The notes under the pieces are model-generated. The model did no database searches. It was not told the origin of the DNA and saw only the letters and a program-made list of their open reading frames with translations. From Betaproteobacteria bacterium (GTDB lineage Bacteria; Pseudomonadota; Gammaproteobacteria; Burkholderiales; SHXO01): 38,812 nt of DNA. Positions 30,551-38,812 of this stretch are shown in pieces. A program made the translations under genes and the position numbers. How positions within the stretch are numbered: the stretch's first letter is position 1; the number at the start of each line of letters is the position of its first letter. The DNA is taken from NCBI GenBank assembly GCA_025356655.1, contig JANXRW010000116.1, positions 1 to 38,812 of the forward strand, given 5' to 3'.

Positions 30551-31924
30551 TTGGCCGTCATGTTGCCCATGTTCCTCGCCGCGGTGGACCAGACGGCACT
30601 CGCCACTGCCACACCAGCCATTGCCAGGGACTGGGGTGGCCTGCGTGACGCGGTGTGGATCTCGGTGGGCTATTTGATCGCCGTGACGATCATGGTGCCC
30701 GTCTACGCGCGCGTCGGTGACCGCTACGGCCGCCGGGAGACCCTGCTCGCCGCCCTGGCGGTGTTCGCCGCGGGTTCGGCGGCCTGTGCTTTGGCGCCCG
30801 GCATGTTGACCCTGGCCTTGTCGCGGGTCGCACAAGGCTTGGGCGGCGGTGGACTGATGGTGATGTGCCAGGCCCTCATCGGGGAACTGGTGCCACCGCG
30901 CGAGCGGGCCCGCTACCAGGGCTACTTCGCCGTGGTGTTCACGCTGGCCAACGTCGGTGGGCCCGTATTGGGGTCGCTGGTCGTTTCCCACTGGGGCTGG
31001 CGTTGGCTTTTCCTGATCAACCTGCCCCTGTGCGCGCTGGCCGCGTGGCGCATCAGCACGCTGCCCAAGGGCCGGAGCAACCCAGAGGCCGTCGCGCTGC
31101 AGGACGCGGTCGGGGTCGTGCTCTTTGCCGCGGCAGCCGGTCTTTCGTTGGTCTGGCTGAATTTTGTCGGCCACCGGTTCCCTTGGCTCTCCGTCCGATC
31201 ACTGATCATGGCCGGCACCGCCACCCTGCTTTGGGTGCTCTTGGTGGTGCGCGAGCGGCGCGTGCGAGCGCCTTTCCTACCCGTGGAACTGCTCGCCATC
31301 CCCGGCATCAGGATCATGGGGCTCACGGTGGCGAGTTTCGCCGCCTGCTTGTTTGCGCTGGTGTTCTTCTTCCCGGTTTACCTGCAACTTGGTCGGCAAC
31401 TCACCGGCCCCAGTGCCGGGCTGTTGCTGCTCCCCCTCAGTCTGGGCGTGGTGTGCGGGTCCGCGCTCACCGGGCGCTTGGTCGCGCGCAGCGGCCGGCC
31501 ATCGCGTGTGCCGTCCGCAGGACTGGGGCTCGCCAGTGCGAGTCTGATTCTCTTGGGCCTGCTGCCGCCTTCACTGCCCACCGTGATCGGGCTGGGCGCC
31601 GTCTGCGGCATCGGCTTCGGCACGGTCATGCCGGTGGCTCAGATCATCGTGCAGACGCTGGCTGGGCGTGAACGGCTGGGTGCAGCGTCCTCGATCGTGT
31701 CGCTCGCGCGTTCGGCCGGCGGCGCCCTGGGCACCGCTGGTTTCGGGGCTCTGGTGTTTGCGCTCCTCGGGGCCACGGAGCCCGATGCGATCCTGCGCCA
31801 GGGGGCTGATCCGCAGGCCGCTGCCGCGGTCTCCCTGGCCTTCCACAGCGCGTTTCTCGGTGCTGGCCTGCTCGCAGGCCTGGGGTGCTTGGTGGCACTT
31901 CGGCTCCCGCGCATCCAACTCTAG
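30551..31924 (+). CDS. DHA2-family (EmrB/QacA-type) MFS exporter
   Basis: The protein is about 457 residues with 13-14 hydrophobic helices. Typical elements are the TM1 sequence LPMFLAAVDQTALATATPAI, the motif A loop RVGDRYGRRE, and the antiporter motif C in helix 5 (GPVLGSLVVSHWGWRWLFLI). It would export drugs or toxic compounds by proton antiport. The 5' end is unsettled: TM1 appears to begin at or before the 30551 TTG, and the frame is open further upstream through an Ala/Pro repeat (about 30500-30540) without an ATG. An ATG at 30420 is in another frame, so one base may be missing. No periplasmic EmrA partner is nearby. Confidence 0.88.
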   Translation: MAVMLPMFLAAVDQTALATATPAIARDWGGLRDAVWISVGYLIAVTIMVPVYARVGDRYGRRETLLAALAVFAAGSAACALAPGMLTLALSRVAQGLGGGGLMVMCQALIGELVPPRERARYQGYFAVVFTLANVGGPVLGSLVVSHWGWRWLFLINLPLCALAAWRISTLPKGRSNPEAVALQDAVGVVLFAAAAGLSLVWLNFVGHRFPWLSVRSLIMAGTATLLWVLLVVRERRVRAPFLPVELLAIPGIRIMGLTVASFAACLFALVFFFPVYLQLGRQLTGPSAGLLLLPLSLGVVCGSALTGRLVARSGRPSRVPSAGLGLASASLILLGLLPPSLPTVIGLGAVCGIGFGTVMPVAQIIVQTLAGRERLGAASSIVSLARSAGGALGTAGFGALVFALLGATEPDAILRQGADPQAAAAVSLAFHSAFLGAGLLAGLGCLVALRLPRIQL

Positions 31925-32043
31925 GGCTGCGGGAAAGAGGCATTCGCCCCGTGCCGTAGCTGCAGCGTGGCCTTGGCCCTGCGGGCTTTCGGTATACTCG
32001 GTGCTGCCTGCGATCGCGTCCGCAGGCACGCCCGCCTACTCTC

Positions 32044-32781
32044 ATGTCCAGAGGACCCTGGCCGATGCTTGGGCCGTACACGCCGAGACAGAATCAACTG
32101 CTGCGCCAGCTGCCCGACAGCGACCTGGCGCGGTTGCTGCCGCATTTGGAATTGGCACCGATGCCGCTAGGGGAGGTCCTGCTGGACGGATCGCAACCGC
32201 CACGGCAGGTGTACTTTCCCACGACCGCGGTGCTGTCACTTGTGCAACTGCCCCCCGACGGCATCCCGGCGGAGGTGGCGGTGGTAGGCAGCGAGGGCAT
32301 GGTGGGACTGGGCCTGGTGTTCGGCGAGGATCAGCCGGCTCTGCGCGGCGTCGTGCAGTGCGCAGGCTACGGATACCGCATTAGAAGCGCCGTGCTGCGC
32401 CAGGAATTCGATCATACCGAAGCCCTGCGCGGCGGCCTTGGGCGCTTTGAGGAGAGGCTGCGTGTGCAGATGACGCAGACCGCGAGTTGCCAACGCGAGC
32501 ACTCGCCTACGCAGCAGTTCTGCCGCTGGATCCTGCTCAGCCTGGATCGCCTCGCCCAAGCCCAGCCCGCAGCGGAACCACACCTCATCGCCACCATCTT
32601 GGGGCAGAACCGCGACACGGTGGCCGATGCCACCGCCGCGCTGCAGGCCTGCGGCCTCATCCGCTATGCCCGCGGCCACATTACGGTCCTGGACCGTGTG
32701 GGGCTGGAGGCCATGGCCTGCGCCTGCTACCAAGCGCTACGCTGGCAGTTCTCCCCTCGCCAACCTGATATCGTGGCGTGA
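32044..32781 (+). CDS. Crp/Fnr-like transcriptional regulator
   Basis: The 245-residue protein has an N-terminal cNMP-binding-type beta barrel (about 15-130; LLRQLPDSDLARLLPHLELA, VYFPTTAVLSLVQLPPDG, AEVAVVGSEGMVGLGLVFG) and a C-terminal helix-turn-helix (about 165-235; LGQNRDTVADATAALQACGL). It belongs to the branch with an EGMVG motif and lacks the FNR N-terminal cysteine cluster and the CRP cAMP-binding Arg. The ligand is unknown. A -10-like TATACT (31992-31997) lies upstream. It follows the exporter by about 120 nt and could regulate it. Confidence 0.88.
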   Translation: MSRGPWPMLGPYTPRQNQLLRQLPDSDLARLLPHLELAPMPLGEVLLDGSQPPRQVYFPTTAVLSLVQLPPDGIPAEVAVVGSEGMVGLGLVFGEDQPALRGVVQCAGYGYRIRSAVLRQEFDHTEALRGGLGRFEERLRVQMTQTASCQREHSPTQQFCRWILLSLDRLAQAQPAAEPHLIATILGQNRDTVADATAALQACGLIRYARGHITVLDRVGLEAMACACYQALRWQFSPRQPDIVA

Positions 32782-33222
32782 AGTCTCAAGCTGCGGTCTG
32801 GGCCCGTGGACGGAGCCGCAGTCCCTCACCATTGCGCTAAACCGGGCGCGTGGCTGAACCCTGGCGGGTCGGGCTTACTCGACGGGTCGCGACGGCTGGG
32901 TTTGCCCGGTTTGCCCGGTTTGTCGGGCGAGGGCGAGCGGCTGTCGCGCGCCAGGTCCTGAGCGTCCAAAGCCTCCGGCGCCTCGGCCTGGCTCGACGTC
33001 TGCAGGACGCAGGAATCCACCGCCGGCAGCAGGGTCAGCGGACGAGATGCCCACGCCTGGCCCATTGCGCCACCACAGGCTGCTTGTCCCCCGCGCGAGG
33101 CCCGCAGCCTCATTCGCGTTTGCGTTATGTACGGGTTTGAGCGGCCCCGGAGATTTCGCTATGATCTGCCTTCGGCATCAGGTCCAACTCCCGTCTGCCT
33201 GCTCCGATTGCCGGGAAACTAC
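32782..33222. other. Intergenic region with a short tandem repeat
   Basis: This 440-bp interval holds three tandem 9-mers, TTTGCCCGG (32901-32909, 32910-32918) and TTTGTCGGG (32919-32927). The minus-strand frame (32826-33113) is Pro/Ser-rich and lacks domain, signal peptide and ribosome binding site, so I do not call it. A plus frame in the same reading frame as the phosphatase is open from 33127, but the homology begins later. Confidence 0.4.
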
Positions 33223-33981
33223 ATGCCGAAAAGTAAGTCAGCTTACCTCGATGTCCTCGCCTTACCCATGGAGGCTCGCGATGTCTCGCGGGTTTACGCC
33301 GTGGGAGATATCCACGGGCGGTTCGACCTGTTGCAGCGTATGGATTCCCTGATCCAGGCCGACCTTCGGGCCTGCCCGACGGGGTCCTCACTGGTGTGCT
33401 TTCTCGGTGACTACATCGATAGGGGCCCGGATTCCGCGCGCGTGGTGGAATGGCTCACCCGTGAGCCCGTGCGCGGCCAGTTGCGCGTGTGCCTGCGCGG
33501 CAATCACGAGCAGCGTCTTTTGGATTTCCTGGAGGAGCCTGCGTACTTTGGTCCCACCTGGGTGCGTTTTGGTGGACGCGAAGCCCTGCAGAGCTACGGC
33601 GTGTCCGTGCCCAGCCATCCTACTCGAGAGAATTGGAACCAACTGGGGCGCGCGCTCGACCAGGCGCTCCCGGACGCACACCGTCGCTTCCTCGAGAAAC
33701 TCCCGTTGGCTCTTCGATGGGACCGCTTTCTGTTCGTGCACGCCGGATTGAACCCCGAATGCCCGCTTGAGGCTCAGCCGGTGGAGGATCTCTTGTGGAT
33801 CCGGGAGCCCTTCTTGGACTCGGAGCGCGATTGGGGCTTTGTCGTGGTCCACGGCCACCACGTGGTCGAGCGCCCAGAGTTCCGTCCAAATCGAATCGGC
33901 GTGGATACGGGCGCCTTTGCCTCCGATCGTCTCACTAGCGTGGTGATCGAGGACGCGCGCTTGCGCCTGCTGCAGACCTGA
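33223..33981 (+). CDS. Serine/threonine protein phosphatase (calcineurin-like)
   Basis: The 252-residue protein has the metallophosphoesterase motifs in order: YAVGDIHGRFDLL (GDxHG), VCFLGDYIDRGPDS (GDxxDRG), LRGNHEQRLLDF (GNHE), and later FVHAGLNP and VVVHGHHVVERPEF with metal-binding His. It binds two metal ions and dephosphorylates Ser/Thr or diadenosine-type substrates; bacterial PrpA-like proteins are the nearest match. The start at 33223 is chosen because the upstream codons (from 33127) are not conserved in the family; ATG 33271 is another option. It is monocistronic. Confidence 0.92.
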   Translation: MPKSKSAYLDVLALPMEARDVSRVYAVGDIHGRFDLLQRMDSLIQADLRACPTGSSLVCFLGDYIDRGPDSARVVEWLTREPVRGQLRVCLRGNHEQRLLDFLEEPAYFGPTWVRFGGREALQSYGVSVPSHPTRENWNQLGRALDQALPDAHRRFLEKLPLALRWDRFLFVHAGLNPECPLEAQPVEDLLWIREPFLDSERDWGFVVVHGHHVVERPEFRPNRIGVDTGAFASDRLTSVVIEDARLRLLQT

Positions 33982-34072
33982 CCTGCCCGGGTGGGGGTGT
34001 GCTTCCGGCGCCTTCCCTGCCTGCTAGGCGCAATGGGGCGATAATGGCGCTGGGTGCACAAGAGGAAAACCC

Positions 34073-34897
34073 ATGGGACAGGCTGGTTGGCAAGATTTGG
34101 CGGCCTTGGCGGCCCAAGTACACTCGGGGTGCCTGCTGGCGGTACCCAAGGATAGCTCGGGCGTCTCCATGGCGATCACGCGCGAGATCCTGCGCAGCGG
34201 TGTGCGCGACCTGCATCTGGTGTGCCTGCCCACGAGTGGTTTGCAGGCCGAAGTCCTGATCGGCGCTGGTGCTGTGCGTACGCTGGAGACTTCCGCCGTG
34301 AGCTTGGGTGAGTTCGGCCCCGCCCCGCGCTTCGCAGCGGCCGTGCGCGCGGGCACCATCCGGCTGCTGGACGCCACCTGCCCGGCCCTCTATGCCGCCT
34401 TCCAGGCGGGGCAGAAGGGCCTACCCTTCATACCGCTGCGCGGACTCATTGGCAGCGACCTGTTGCGCATGCGCGCCGACTGGAAGGTGATCGACAATCC
34501 CTTCGCGCCGGGCGACGCGATTGCGCTGCTGCCCGCGATCCGGCCCGACGTGTGCGTATTCCATGCCCCGCTGGCGGACGCCGAAGGTAATGTCTTCATC
34601 GGTCGCGAGCGGGACCTCCTTCTCCTGGCCCAAGCCTCCCGGCGCTGCTTGGTCAGCGTCGAGGCGGTGAGCAAGGAGAACCTGTTGCGCGACCCCGCGC
34701 GCGCTGGCTCGGTGATCCCCGCGATCTACGTGAACGGGCTCGCGCGGGCCCCCGGCGGAGCCCAGCCGCTGGAGTTGGAGGGGCATCACGAGACGGACGC
34801 GGCGCAGATGAGTGCCTACGTCAGTCGCTCCAGCACCGAGGCGGGGTTTCGTGCCTTCCTCGATGAGTGGCTCAGCCTTGGCAAGGTGGCCGCTTGA
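34073..34897 (+). CDS. CoA-transferase family I, alpha subunit
   Basis: The 274-residue protein fits glutaconate/3-oxoacid CoA-transferase subunit A: VHSGCLLAVPKDSSGVSMAI, then TREILRSGVRDLHLVCLPTS. A RFAAAVRAGTIRLLDATCP segment and PFIPLRGLIGSDLL are followed by a C-terminal FHAPLADAEGNVFIGRERDL. The beta-subunit gene begins in a 4-bp overlap (TTGA). Together they would move CoA between carboxylic acids, with the catalytic Glu normally in the beta subunit. The start is ATG with AGAGGAAAACCC upstream. Substrate is not inferable. Confidence 0.88.
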   Translation: MGQAGWQDLAALAAQVHSGCLLAVPKDSSGVSMAITREILRSGVRDLHLVCLPTSGLQAEVLIGAGAVRTLETSAVSLGEFGPAPRFAAAVRAGTIRLLDATCPALYAAFQAGQKGLPFIPLRGLIGSDLLRMRADWKVIDNPFAPGDAIALLPAIRPDVCVFHAPLADAEGNVFIGRERDLLLLAQASRRCLVSVEAVSKENLLRDPARAGSVIPAIYVNGLARAPGGAQPLELEGHHETDAAQMSAYVSRSSTEAGFRAFLDEWLSLGKVAA

Positions 34898-35638
34898 CGC
34901 CCACGTGCTCGCCGACGGAACTGCTCATCGCCACGGCTGCGCGCCTGCTCGAAGGGTGTGCCCATGTGGCTGTTGGGGCGTCGTCTCCGATTCCCGGCGC
35001 AGCCGCCTTGCTCGCCAGGCGAGCTGCGCTTGAGCGTTTTGGGTTCCCGGCAGAACAATTTTTTTACCAGCGGGGGGGTGGAGCTCTTCGACTTGGCGGC
35101 CCAGGGCCGCATCGATGCTTTTTTCCTCGGCGGGGGCCAGATCGACGGCCAGGCCAATATCAATCTGGTCGGCACGGGCAACTACCCGCGCACGAGCGTG
35201 CGCTGGCCGGGTTCCTTCGGATCGGCCTATCTCTATTTTTTGGTTCCTCGGGTGATCCTGTTTCGCGAGGAGCACACGCGGCGCGTTTTCGTTCCGCGAG
35301 TGGATTTCATCAGCGCACCCGGGGTAAGCGCTCCGGAGGTCCACCGCCCGGGCGGCCCGCGGGCGCTGGTGACCTCGCGGGCACTGTTCTCCTTCGATGC
35401 GCAGGCCGCCGGCTTCACGCTGCAGAGCGTGCATCCCGGCCACAGCGCCGCCGAGGTTCGGGAAAACACCGGATTTGCTTACCGCGAGGCGCTCCCCACC
35501 GTCGTGACGCCGCCACCGGATCGCTTCGCCCTCGCGCTGCTGCGCGGGCCTGTCCGCGAGGAGTTATCGGAGGTCTATCCCCGGTTTGCCGCCGTCCTCG
35601 CCGCCGAGGAGTTGACAGCGGAGCCTGGCCCGCCCTGA
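34894..35638 (+). pseudogene. CoA-transferase beta subunit, frameshifted
   Basis: Start codon TTG at 34894 overlaps the alpha-subunit stop. The first frame gives SPTELLIATAARLLEGCAHV, then AVGASSPIPGAAALLARR, a good N-terminus. A second frame then provides ELRLSVLGSRQNNFFTSGGV, then ELFDLAAQGRIDAFFLGGGQ, then NINLVGTGNYPRTSVRWPGS. The two frames are offset by one base and must join around 35010-35040. The C-terminal part is complete to 35638 and well conserved. The catalytic Glu region usually lies near the break, so activity depends on whether the shift is real. A start at 34958 in the second frame would give a shortened protein. Confidence 0.75.
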
Positions 35639-35706
35639 GAAACAAGGCTTCGATCGCGCGCCGTTCGCGCATGTTCCCCCGCCATTGTCTGAAATAGGAT
35701 CTATCC

Positions 35707-38667
35707 ATGGACCAGACCACCGAAGCGCCCTCCCGCGCGCGAGTTGAACTCCCGCCCCAGCCCATCTCCGAGGAAGTTCTTCGCGAGAAGTACGCCAAGG
35801 ACGGCGACCGAAGCGTCGACGACGTTCGTCGGCGGGTGGCGCGGGCTCTGGCTGCGGTCGAGGCCGAGCCGGAGCGCGCGCGCTGGGAGGCGAGCTTCCT
35901 CGCCGCGCAGCGGGCTGGGTTCATCGCCGGCGGGCGCATCAACTCAGCCGCCGGGGCGGGCATCGTGGCCACCTCCATGAACTGCTACGTCGAGGGTGTG
36001 GGCGACTGCCTAGTGGGCACCTGCGAGCAGACGGGCTTCCCCGGGATCTATGTGGCACTCGAGCACGCCGCCGTCACGCAGGGCATGGGCGGCGGCGTCG
36101 GCTACGACTTCTCGCACATCCGGCCGCGCGGCGCCAAGGTGAAGAAGAAGGCAGCACTCGCCTCCGGTCCCGTGAGCTACATGCGGGTCTTCGACCGGTC
36201 CTGCGAAACGGTGGAGAGCGCGGGTGCGCGACGCGGCGCGCAGATGGGGGTGCTGCGTTGCGACCATCCCGACATCGAACGGTTCATCCACGCGAAGGAC
36301 CAGGGAGATTTAACTAATTTCAACGTCTCCGTGGCAATCACCGACGCCTTCATGGGTGCATTGGCGGCCCAGGAAACCTGGGAACTCGTGCATGTGGCCG
36401 AGCCTGGGGAGGAACTCATCAGCGCCGGGGCGCGCCAACGGGCGGACGGCAAGTGGGTCTATCGCAGCATTCCGGCGAGAGAACTCTGGGAACAGATCAT
36501 GCGCTCCACCTACGATCACGCCGAACCCGGCGTGCTCTTCATCGACACCATCAACCGGGAGAACAACCTGGCCTGGTGCGAACGATTGGAGGCGACCAAT
36601 CCCTGCGGCGAGGTGCCACTGCCACCCTTTGGCTGCTGCAACTTAGGCAGTATCGACCTCACGCGCTTCATAGAAGACCCCTTCACGCTCGAGGCGTCCT
36701 TCGATTTTTCCGCCTTCGAGCAACTGGTACCGGTGGCCGTACGCATGCTCGACAATGTGCTTGCGACCACGCGCTGGCCTTTGCCCGAGCAGCAGAGCGA
36801 GGCCCAGGCAAAGCGGCGCGTTGGGCTCGGATTCACGGGGCTGGGCGACGCACTGGTGATGTTGGGGCTGCGCTACGACACGGCGCCTGCGCGCGAAGCG
36901 GCAGCGGGCTTTGCGCGCCGTTTGCGCGATGCCGCCTACGGGGCGTCCGTGGATCTCGCCCGTGAGAAGGGCAGTTTTCCCCTGCTCGATCGCGAGCGCT
37001 ACCTAGCGGCCCCCGGATTCGCTTCGCGCCTGCCCGCAGCCTTGAAGGCGCGCATCGCCCAGGACGGCATACGCAACAGCCACCTCATTGCCATCGCACC
37101 CACGGGGACCATATCGCTCGCCTTCGCGGACAATGCGTCCAATGGCGTGGAGCCGGCCTTCAGTTGGTCCTACACGCGCCGGCGCCGGATGGGGGACGGC
37201 AGTTCGAAGGAGTACGCCGTGGAGGATCACGCCTACCGCCTGTTCCGGCACCTCAGAGCGCTCGACGAGTCGGTCAGCGTGCTGCCCTTCGATGCCTCGC
37301 GCTCGCCCCTGGCGGGCACCCAGTGGGTGGACGCCGACGGTGCGCGCTTCGCCATGCTCACGCAGAGTTTCGTCACCGCGCTGGAGATGCCGGCGCTGGA
37401 CCACATGCGCATGGCCGCGGCGGTCGCCCCCTTCGTGGACGCGGCCATCAGCAAGACGGTCAACGTGCCAGAGGACTATCCCTTCGAGGATTTCCAGGAC
37501 CTCTATCTCGAGGCCTGGAAGGCCGGGCTCAAGGGCATCACCACGTACCGGCCCAACGGTGTCCTAGGCTCGGTGCTTTCCGTCACGCCCACCCGGGAGC
37601 CCAGCGGGCCCGAGGAGGTCCGCGTAACCGACCCAGACCGCCGCATCCGCCTGGGCAGTGCCCCGCAGCCCGCCCTGGCGAGCCTGCGTTGGCCGGGGCG
37701 CCCAGAACTTCCCAACGGGAACCCCAGTTGGACCTACTCGGTACGCCACCCGCTGGGCAGCTTCGCCGTCTTCATCGGTCACGTCGACGATCGCGGCGTT
37801 CATCCCTTTGAGGTCTGGGTCAACGGGGGCGAACAGCCGCGCGGTCTGGGCGCCATTGCCAAGACCTTGTCCATGGACATGCGCGCGGCCGATCACAAAT
37901 GGTTGGACATGAAGCTGAGTGCGCTCGAGCACGTGGGGGGCGACGACGCCTTCGCCATGCCCATGCCTCCCCTCGGCGAGAAGATTCAGGTGCCCAGCCT
38001 CGTGGCGGGGTTTGCCCGCCTCGTGCGGCACCGCTGCAGGGAGTTGGGGGCCTTCGCTGCGGATGCACAGGGTCCCACCCCGGTGATGGATGCACTGCTG
38101 GGGGTGAAGGAGCCCAAGGCGGGCCCGGACGGCACGCTCAGCTGGACGGTGGACGTGGTGAACGCCGCCACGGGCGATGACCTGGTGCTGTTCTTAAAGG
38201 AACTGGTCATGCCCGATGGCCAGCGCCGGCCCTATTCCATGTGGCTCTCCGGAGACTACCCCCGCGCGCTCGATGGGCTGTGCCGGGCGCTCAGCCTCGA
38301 CATGCGGGTCTACGACCCGGCCTGGATCGGGATGAAGCTACGCAAGCTGCGTAAGTACGGTGAGGCCAACGGCTCCTTTCTTACCCGGATCCCGGGCTCG
38401 GAAAAGTCCCAGGCCTATCCTTCGACGATTGCCTACCTTGCGCAGTTGATGATCCATCGCTACGCCATGCTGGGCATCTTGAACGAAGAGGGCTATCCGA
38501 TAGCCAATGCGGGAATTCTCGCCGTCCCCTCGAACGAGGCGCAAAGCGCGCGCAGCCTGCAACCCCTTCCCGGCCGCAAGTGCCCTGAATGCGCGAACCG
38601 GACCATGATCCGCAAGGACGGCTGTGACTTCTGCACCGCCTGCGGCCATGTGGGATCCTGCGGCTAG
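35707..38667 (+). CDS. nrdJ: Class II (adenosylcobalamin-dependent) ribonucleotide reductase
   Basis: The 986-residue protein reduces ribonucleotides with B12 and needs no oxygen or NrdB. Conserved sites are MNCYVEG (Cys93), GGGVGYDFSHIRPRG, ETVESAGARRGAQMGVLRCD, and the catalytic NPCGE (Asn298, Cys300, Glu302) before PFGCCNLG. The signature PTGTISLAFADNASNGVEP follows. There is no N-terminal ATP cone. The C-terminal third has two related modules, about 670-760 (TYSVRHPLGSFAVFIGHV, WVNGGEQPRGLGAIAKTLSM) and 800-895 (WLSGDYPRALDGLCRALSLD), resembling the TSCPD domain of NrdJ. It ends with paired CPEC and CTAC cysteines that re-reduce the site. Only the expected 4-Cys tail is seen. Confidence 0.96.
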   Translation: MDQTTEAPSRARVELPPQPISEEVLREKYAKDGDRSVDDVRRRVARALAAVEAEPERARWEASFLAAQRAGFIAGGRINSAAGAGIVATSMNCYVEGVGDCLVGTCEQTGFPGIYVALEHAAVTQGMGGGVGYDFSHIRPRGAKVKKKAALASGPVSYMRVFDRSCETVESAGARRGAQMGVLRCDHPDIERFIHAKDQGDLTNFNVSVAITDAFMGALAAQETWELVHVAEPGEELISAGARQRADGKWVYRSIPARELWEQIMRSTYDHAEPGVLFIDTINRENNLAWCERLEATNPCGEVPLPPFGCCNLGSIDLTRFIEDPFTLEASFDFSAFEQLVPVAVRMLDNVLATTRWPLPEQQSEAQAKRRVGLGFTGLGDALVMLGLRYDTAPAREAAAGFARRLRDAAYGASVDLAREKGSFPLLDRERYLAAPGFASRLPAALKARIAQDGIRNSHLIAIAPTGTISLAFADNASNGVEPAFSWSYTRRRRMGDGSSKEYAVEDHAYRLFRHLRALDESVSVLPFDASRSPLAGTQWVDADGARFAMLTQSFVTALEMPALDHMRMAAAVAPFVDAAISKTVNVPEDYPFEDFQDLYLEAWKAGLKGITTYRPNGVLGSVLSVTPTREPSGPEEVRVTDPDRRIRLGSAPQPALASLRWPGRPELPNGNPSWTYSVRHPLGSFAVFIGHVDDRGVHPFEVWVNGGEQPRGLGAIAKTLSMDMRAADHKWLDMKLSALEHVGGDDAFAMPMPPLGEKIQVPSLVAGFARLVRHRCRELGAFAADAQGPTPVMDALLGVKEPKAGPDGTLSWTVDVVNAATGDDLVLFLKELVMPDGQRRPYSMWLSGDYPRALDGLCRALSLDMRVYDPAWIGMKLRKLRKYGEANGSFLTRIPGSEKSQAYPSTIAYLAQLMIHRYAMLGILNEEGYPIANAGILAVPSNEAQSARSLQPLPGRKCPECANRTMIRKDGCDFCTACGHVGSCG

Positions 38668-38684
38668 CTCAGTGTAAGCGGCTA

Positions 38685-38742
38685 CCGGAATGCGCGTAAA
38701 TCTGGCTTTCTACGCGCAAAGTCGCCGGGATGGTGATTCCGG
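38685..38742. repeat. Nested inverted repeat after nrdJ
   Basis: TGCGCGTA (38691-38698) and TACGCGCA (38711-38718) form an 8-bp stem around a 12-nt loop. An outer dyad, CCGGAAT (38685-38691) and ATTCCGG (38736-38742), encloses it. It starts 18 nt after the nrdJ stop and could serve as a transcription terminator, though no T run follows on either strand. The composition looks like the end of a mobile element; 38743-38812 holds nothing else I recognise. Confidence 0.45.
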
Positions 38743-38812
38743 GACAGTCAGGTTGCTGAACGGGATGGGTGCGTAGGGCGCGTAAGGCCGGGCGGATCGT
38801 TGCAACCCGGGC

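Noticed and set aside
32826-33113. Minus-strand ORF of 95 codons upstream of the phosphatase
   Set aside because: It is Pro/Ser/Lys-rich over the tandem 9-mers, with no signal peptide, domain or ribosome binding site.
1-38812. CRISPR array or rRNA genes
   Set aside because: No regularly spaced repeats with unique spacers and no conserved rRNA segments were seen.

Overview
The window looks like a piece of a GC-rich proteobacterial chromosome, most likely gammaproteobacterial. The signs are a Bcr/CflA exporter, a MotAB stator pair, DUF2237 and DUF2076 genes, an Azoarcus-type group I intron in a tRNA gene, and an OmpA-like barrel. No rRNA gene or taxonomic marker is present, so genus-level placement is not possible. 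Several clear genes carry one-base frameshifts or in-frame stops. Some are genuine decay in mobile DNA; others, such as one in a short A run and one in an otherwise intact operon partner, could be sequence errors.

Region 1 (1-4200) is a graveyard of mobile DNA. Two inverted copies of one IS-like end (5-140 and 2597-2737) bracket an ABM-type monooxygenase gene broken by TAG, a DUF2917 gene, and a divergent LysR regulator with a T-N11-A site between the last two. A shattered brnT-brnA toxin-antitoxin pair follows, then the remains of two different transposases (zinc-ribbon/DUF6431-like and IS66 TnpC) fused to each other.

Region 2 (4200-15170) holds metabolism and signalling genes: a Bcr/CflA exporter; an atuA (DUF1446) gene with its small partner, divergent from an MFS gene; and a compact partner-switching module made of STAS, RsbW-like kinase, CNMP-SpoIIE phosphatase and an orphan DUF3369-type receiver. 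An outer-membrane barrel, a DUF2076 gene and an Fsr-like MFS gene follow.

Region 3 (14355-19700, minus strand) is one tightly packed transcription unit: motA, motB, a membrane methyltransferase, an HDOD protein, a GYF_2 protein and a SpoU/TrmH rRNA methyltransferase. A divergent GGDEF-EAL protein follows, then an ArgD-type aminotransferase. The aminotransferase is preceded by a promoter, an arginine-rich 24-codon ORF and a terminator hairpin, which together look like an attenuator.

Region 4 (about 23400-28080) is a decayed integrative element abutting the 3' end of a tRNA-Leu(UAA) gene. The tRNA gene is split in its anticodon by a 212-nt group I intron. The element contains a frameshifted P4-type integrase, operator-like and direct repeats between integrase and tRNA, several phage-like fragments, and a PAPS-reductase-family gene in an operon with a coiled-coil protein.

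Region 5 (28088-38812) returns to chromosome-like genes: DUF2237, a ThDP enzyme, a DHA2 exporter, a Crp/Fnr-like regulator, a serine/threonine phosphatase, the two subunits of a CoA-transferase (beta frameshifted), and a class II ribonucleotide reductase with a duplicated C-terminal domain. The window ends in a nested inverted repeat.
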